From contig JAFSUD010000067.1 of assembly GCA_017445405.1 (NCBI GenBank), positions 1 to 35,547 on the forward strand: a stretch of DNA of 35,547 bases. The letters run 5' to 3'. Numbering within the stretch: the first letter of the stretch is position 1; each line of letters opens with the position of its first letter. The translations under genes and the position numbers were made by a program. The notes under the pieces are model-generated. The model did no database searches. It saw only the letters and a list, made by a program, of their open reading frames with translations, and had not been told where the DNA came from. The stretch comes from Synergistaceae bacterium (GTDB lineage: Bacteria; Synergistota; Synergistia; Synergistales; Aminobacteriaceae). Of this stretch, positions 33,556 through 35,547 are shown one piece after another.

Positions 33556-34029
33556 TTGTACCTGACGGAGATAGATTTTCTGACGTATGACGATCTGCCC
33601 GGAATCCTCAGGCTGAATGCAGAAGTGCCTTACTCTTGGCCGGAGGAAGTGATTCGTGCGGATCTGAGTCAGGATTCACAGAATGAGGCGACATATATCG
33701 GGGCTTTCGCGGCGACTGCGGAGGCTCCGCTTTTGGGCTATGCAGTGCTCGGGCGTGAGAAGCGCGCGGGGCTGCTGATGTGGATTCTTGTGGACAGGAA
33801 CTATCAGCGTCAGGGGATAGGCAGCCAGTTATTGCTGGCAGTGAGTGATTGCGCAGTGTACATGAACTTCCGGCTTCTGCGTCTGCGTGTCAGGAAGTCT
33901 AATGCGGGGGCAATAGCTATGTACTCTGCTATGTCATTCAGGACTGAGAGAGTCCGCGAGGGGTATTACTCAAACGGTGATGATGCACTGGTGATGAGTG
34001 CGATGCTGCCTCTGAAGCTCAGAAGATGA
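33556..34029 (+). CDS. rimI: GNAT family N-acetyltransferase, RimI-like
   Basis: The 157-residue protein has the acetyl-CoA loop YQRQGIGSQLLLAV and the RimI-type end LRVRKSNAGAIAMYSAMSF, with YYSNGDDALVM. RimI acetylates the N-terminus of ribosomal protein S18; whether this protein has that target is inferred only from similarity. The start is TTG 33556, 5 bases after the purA stop; SD weak (AGGGGAA further upstream). The stop overlaps the next ATG. Confidence 0.85.
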   Translation: MYLTEIDFLTYDDLPGILRLNAEVPYSWPEEVIRADLSQDSQNEATYIGAFAATAEAPLLGYAVLGREKRAGLLMWILVDRNYQRQGIGSQLLLAVSDCAVYMNFRLLRLRVRKSNAGAIAMYSAMSFRTERVREGYYSNGDDALVMSAMLPLKLRR

Positions 34030-34268
34030 GAGTGTATATTCCTTTTCCTGACGGGTCGTCTATATCGTTTGACGGCAAAGAGTTCTTGATACACAAGCGT
34101 CCGAAGAACATTAACGCAGTGGATCAGCCTGACTACGGGAAGCCTAGCAAGGCAGAGAATGCGTGGAACTTCAAGTGGGATGAAGTAGTGAGGGCACTTG
34201 AGGGAGCGTATAAGCGTCAGGAGGAAGCGAAGAAGGCTAACCGGCCGAAGCAGATATACAGGCCGTGA
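34026..34268 (+). CDS. Small unknown protein (80 residues)
   Basis: I do not recognise it. It starts MRVYIPFPDGSSISFDGKEF, is hydrophilic, and ends in a basic tail (EEAKKANRPKQIYRP). The ATGA overlap with rimI and codon use like its neighbours support a real gene. A hairpin terminator follows 22 bases after the stop, closing the operon. Confidence 0.65.
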   Translation: MRVYIPFPDGSSISFDGKEFLIHKRPKNINAVDQPDYGKPSKAENAWNFKWDEVVRALEGAYKRQEEAKKANRPKQIYRP

Positions 34269-34290
34269 AGATACGAGGAATGACAAGTAT

Positions 34291-34327
34291 TCCCCCTTGA
34301 GGCGTTAAGGCTTCAGGGGGGATTTTG
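34291..34327. terminator. Terminator between the rimI operon and the pyruvyl transferase
   Basis: Stem CCCCCT / AGGGGG with an extended imperfect lower part and an ATTTTGTT tail on the plus strand. The stop codon and last residues of the leftward pyruvyl transferase lie inside this hairpin. Confidence 0.75.
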
Positions 34328-35547
34328 TTATCGGGAACAAATCAGGCTTTATTGTGAACGGGAAGTCATCAAGAAGCTGTGCGTAGTCTATTTTGCCGGG
34401 ATGCCAGTTATCGCATGTTCTGAGCAAATCGTCAAAGTCATAGCCTTTATAGAGCTTAAAGCTGCTCATGTTGTGTTTGCCTATGGACTCATAGAAGTCC
34501 CGGAACTTGAAGCTCCAGTCTTGATTAAACTCTCCGGTCGTGTGGTCAATGAACTCTGCCCAAATGTTCGGGATGCCGTATGTCTCAGCCACTATCAGGC
34601 CGTGAAGAGACTCGGAAATTACGCATGAGCTTGAGGTTATTGCGTCGATGATGTCCGTCCAGTGTTCGTAGCTGGTCATGTTGATGAGTCTGCAGGCATG
34701 TTGTGAAATTAGTTCGTCGACAACAGGAGAAGGCTTCCAAAAAGTGCCCTCGTTGGGAATTATGGATACGGTATCAGTTTTGCGCAATGACGGCCTGACG
34801 AATAGCGGGAGCAGAAGTGCAGGATCGCCGTAGTGTTCAGGGCAGTCTATCCCCTTCTGAAGAAGTGCTTTGCGGGTCAGCGGGCCTCTAACGCTGATAA
34901 TGTGTTTGGGGCTTCCGTTAAGACTTCGTTCTCCAGTCATTAACCCTGTACCGTAAACTACAGCATCGTCAAGATTGTAGAAGCTAAGAATGCTGCCTAT
35001 CATGATGTAGCGTCTCATGGGAAAATCTATGTTCATAACAACTACTCTTTTGCCTGTAACATGTTCGATGAAGTGTTTGTTGATGTCGTCTCCCCAGTTG
35101 TTAGGTATGGGAGAAAAACCTCTGAACTTGCCGTAACTTCGCGTGAAAATTATGTTATGCGTAAAGAGATTAATGAATACATTGCAGAGAATATAGACAG
35201 CCCAAACAGAACGAAAAGCTAATTTTTTTAGGAAGCGAAGGGGAAGATAGGTGATTCTGTATTTCTTGAGGCAAGTTTTCAGCAGAGAATCATGCTGTGG
35301 TTCGTGTAAACTGCGTGTGCTGTCGCAGCCTGTGGACTCGTGTGGTTCGTGTAAACTGCGTGTGCTAGCGCGACCTGTGGACTCGTGTGGCTCATGTAAA
35401 CTGCGTGTGCTGTCGCAGCCTGTGGACTCGTGTGGTTCGTGTAAACTGCGTGTGCTGTCGCGACCTGTGGACTCGTGCGGTTCGTGTAAACTGCGTGTGC
35501 TGTCGCGACCTGTGGACTCGTGTGGCTCGTGGCTCGTGGCTCGTGGC
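34305..35547 (-). CDS. Polysaccharide pyruvyl transferase family protein, open to the window edge, with 15-residue N-terminal repeats
   Basis: The family adds ketal-linked pyruvate to surface polysaccharides. Motifs: SPIPNNWGDDINKHFIEH, ISVRGPLTRKALLQKG, YGDPALLLP and SSSCVISESLHGLIVAETYG. An ATG exists at 35036, but the conserved NWGDD region lies upstream of it in the same frame, so that is not the true start. The frame stays open with no ATG, GTG or TTG through a hydrophobic segment (LAFRSVWAVYILCNVFINL) and five 15-residue units of the type HESTGRDSTRSLHEP, to the edge of the window (413 codons visible). The true start lies outside, or the gene is out of frame here. The hydrophobic segment before the catalytic domain suggests membrane attachment. 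Confidence 0.85.
   Translation of the reverse strand, partial: PRATSHEPHESTGRDSTRSLHEPHESTGRDSTRSLHEPHESTGCDSTRSLHEPHESTGRASTRSLHEPHESTGCDSTRSLHEPQHDSLLKTCLKKYRITYLPLRFLKKLAFRSVWAVYILCNVFINLFTHNIIFTRSYGKFRGFSPIPNNWGDDINKHFIEHVTGKRVVVMNIDFPMRRYIMIGSILSFYNLDDAVVYGTGLMTGERSLNGSPKHIISVRGPLTRKALLQKGIDCPEHYGDPALLLPLFVRPSLRKTDTVSIIPNEGTFWKPSPVVDELISQHACRLINMTSYEHWTDIIDAITSSSCVISESLHGLIVAETYGIPNIWAEFIDHTTGEFNQDWSFKFRDFYESIGKHNMSSFKLYKGYDFDDLLRTCDNWHPGKIDYAQLLDDFPFTIKPDLFPITKSPLKP
35297..35521. repeat. 45-bp tandem repeat, five copies
   Basis: Units start at 35297, 35342, 35387, 35432 and 35477, nearly identical, differing at a few positions (for example CAGCC versus CGACC). The period is 15 codons and every unit is open in the pyruvyl transferase frame. 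There are no unique spacers, so it is not a CRISPR array. Confidence 0.95.
35522..35547. repeat. Heptamer repeat (GGCTCGT), three copies plus, cut by the window edge
   Basis: Follows the 45-bp array directly and continues past the edge. Same unit length as the glycosyltransferase heptamer; it lies in the upstream part of the pyruvyl transferase frame. Confidence 0.88.

Noticed and set aside
34305..35036. Pyruvyl transferase starting at ATG 35036
   Set aside because: This start would cut off the conserved NWGDDINKHF region that continues in the same frame upstream.
35297..35521. Regular 45-bp repeats as a CRISPR array
   Set aside because: Units are head-to-tail with no unique spacers and form an open coding frame; no cas genes are present.

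Overview
The window looks like one contig from a Gram-negative-type anaerobe, most likely a gut or rumen member of the Synergistota. This rests on overall gene content and order, the frequent TTG/GTG starts chosen by strong Shine-Dalgarno (SD) sites, and an envelope toolkit (FtsEX with M23 partners, CtpA, WecA/WecB); the phylum call is inference, moderate confidence. The left edge cuts through the 5' end of a 16S rRNA gene and the right edge through a tandem repeat. Both are classic assembly breakpoints.

Layout. 1-312: start of a leftward rRNA operon with its promoter. 312-1661: MATE exporter. 1803-2694: radical SAM protein interrupted at a run of eight G. 2741-7048, leftward: a translation cluster, rpsO-rpmE-thyX-DUF1385-prfA-prmC, plus a small prepilin-like gene. 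7105-7302: probable remnant of an IS200/IS605 tnpB 3' end lying in the rpsO leader. 7406-17448, rightward: a long envelope-precursor operon with an rpiB-upp fusion, wecA, wecB, an Rpn-family nuclease, murA, a P-loop protein, family 4 uracil-DNA glycosylase, uppS, cdsA and dxr. 17435-21805, leftward: dcd, nadK, recN and a glycosyltransferase. 22046-30955, rightward: yhaM-like HD nuclease, rluD-like synthase, yibE/F-like protein, ppx/gppA, an unknown gene, ftsE, ftsX and two M23/LytM proteins. 31002-34268: ctpA, purA, rimI and a small unknown gene. 34305-35547, leftward: polysaccharide pyruvyl transferase, open to the window edge.

Two unusual themes stand out. First, three surface-type or modification genes carry frame-switching simple repeats: G8 in the radical SAM gene, about 11.6 copies of a 7-mer just after the start codon of the glycosyltransferase, and a 7-mer plus a 45-bp array in the N-terminal frame of the pyruvyl transferase. 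As assembled, the radical SAM gene and the glycosyltransferase are out of frame by amounts that one repeat unit would correct. This fits a phase-variable glycan or envelope system.

Second, gene ends are repeatedly duplicated in tandem beside the parent gene: the 3' ends of rpn and cdsA, and the 5' ends of dxr (a ladder), nadK and dcd. Between cdsA and dxr the copies form four consecutive short open frames, each joined to the next by an ATGA stop/start overlap, running straight into dxr. A similar 63-codon frame overlaps the nadK start. This ladder of coupled micro-ORFs is the least ordinary structure here.
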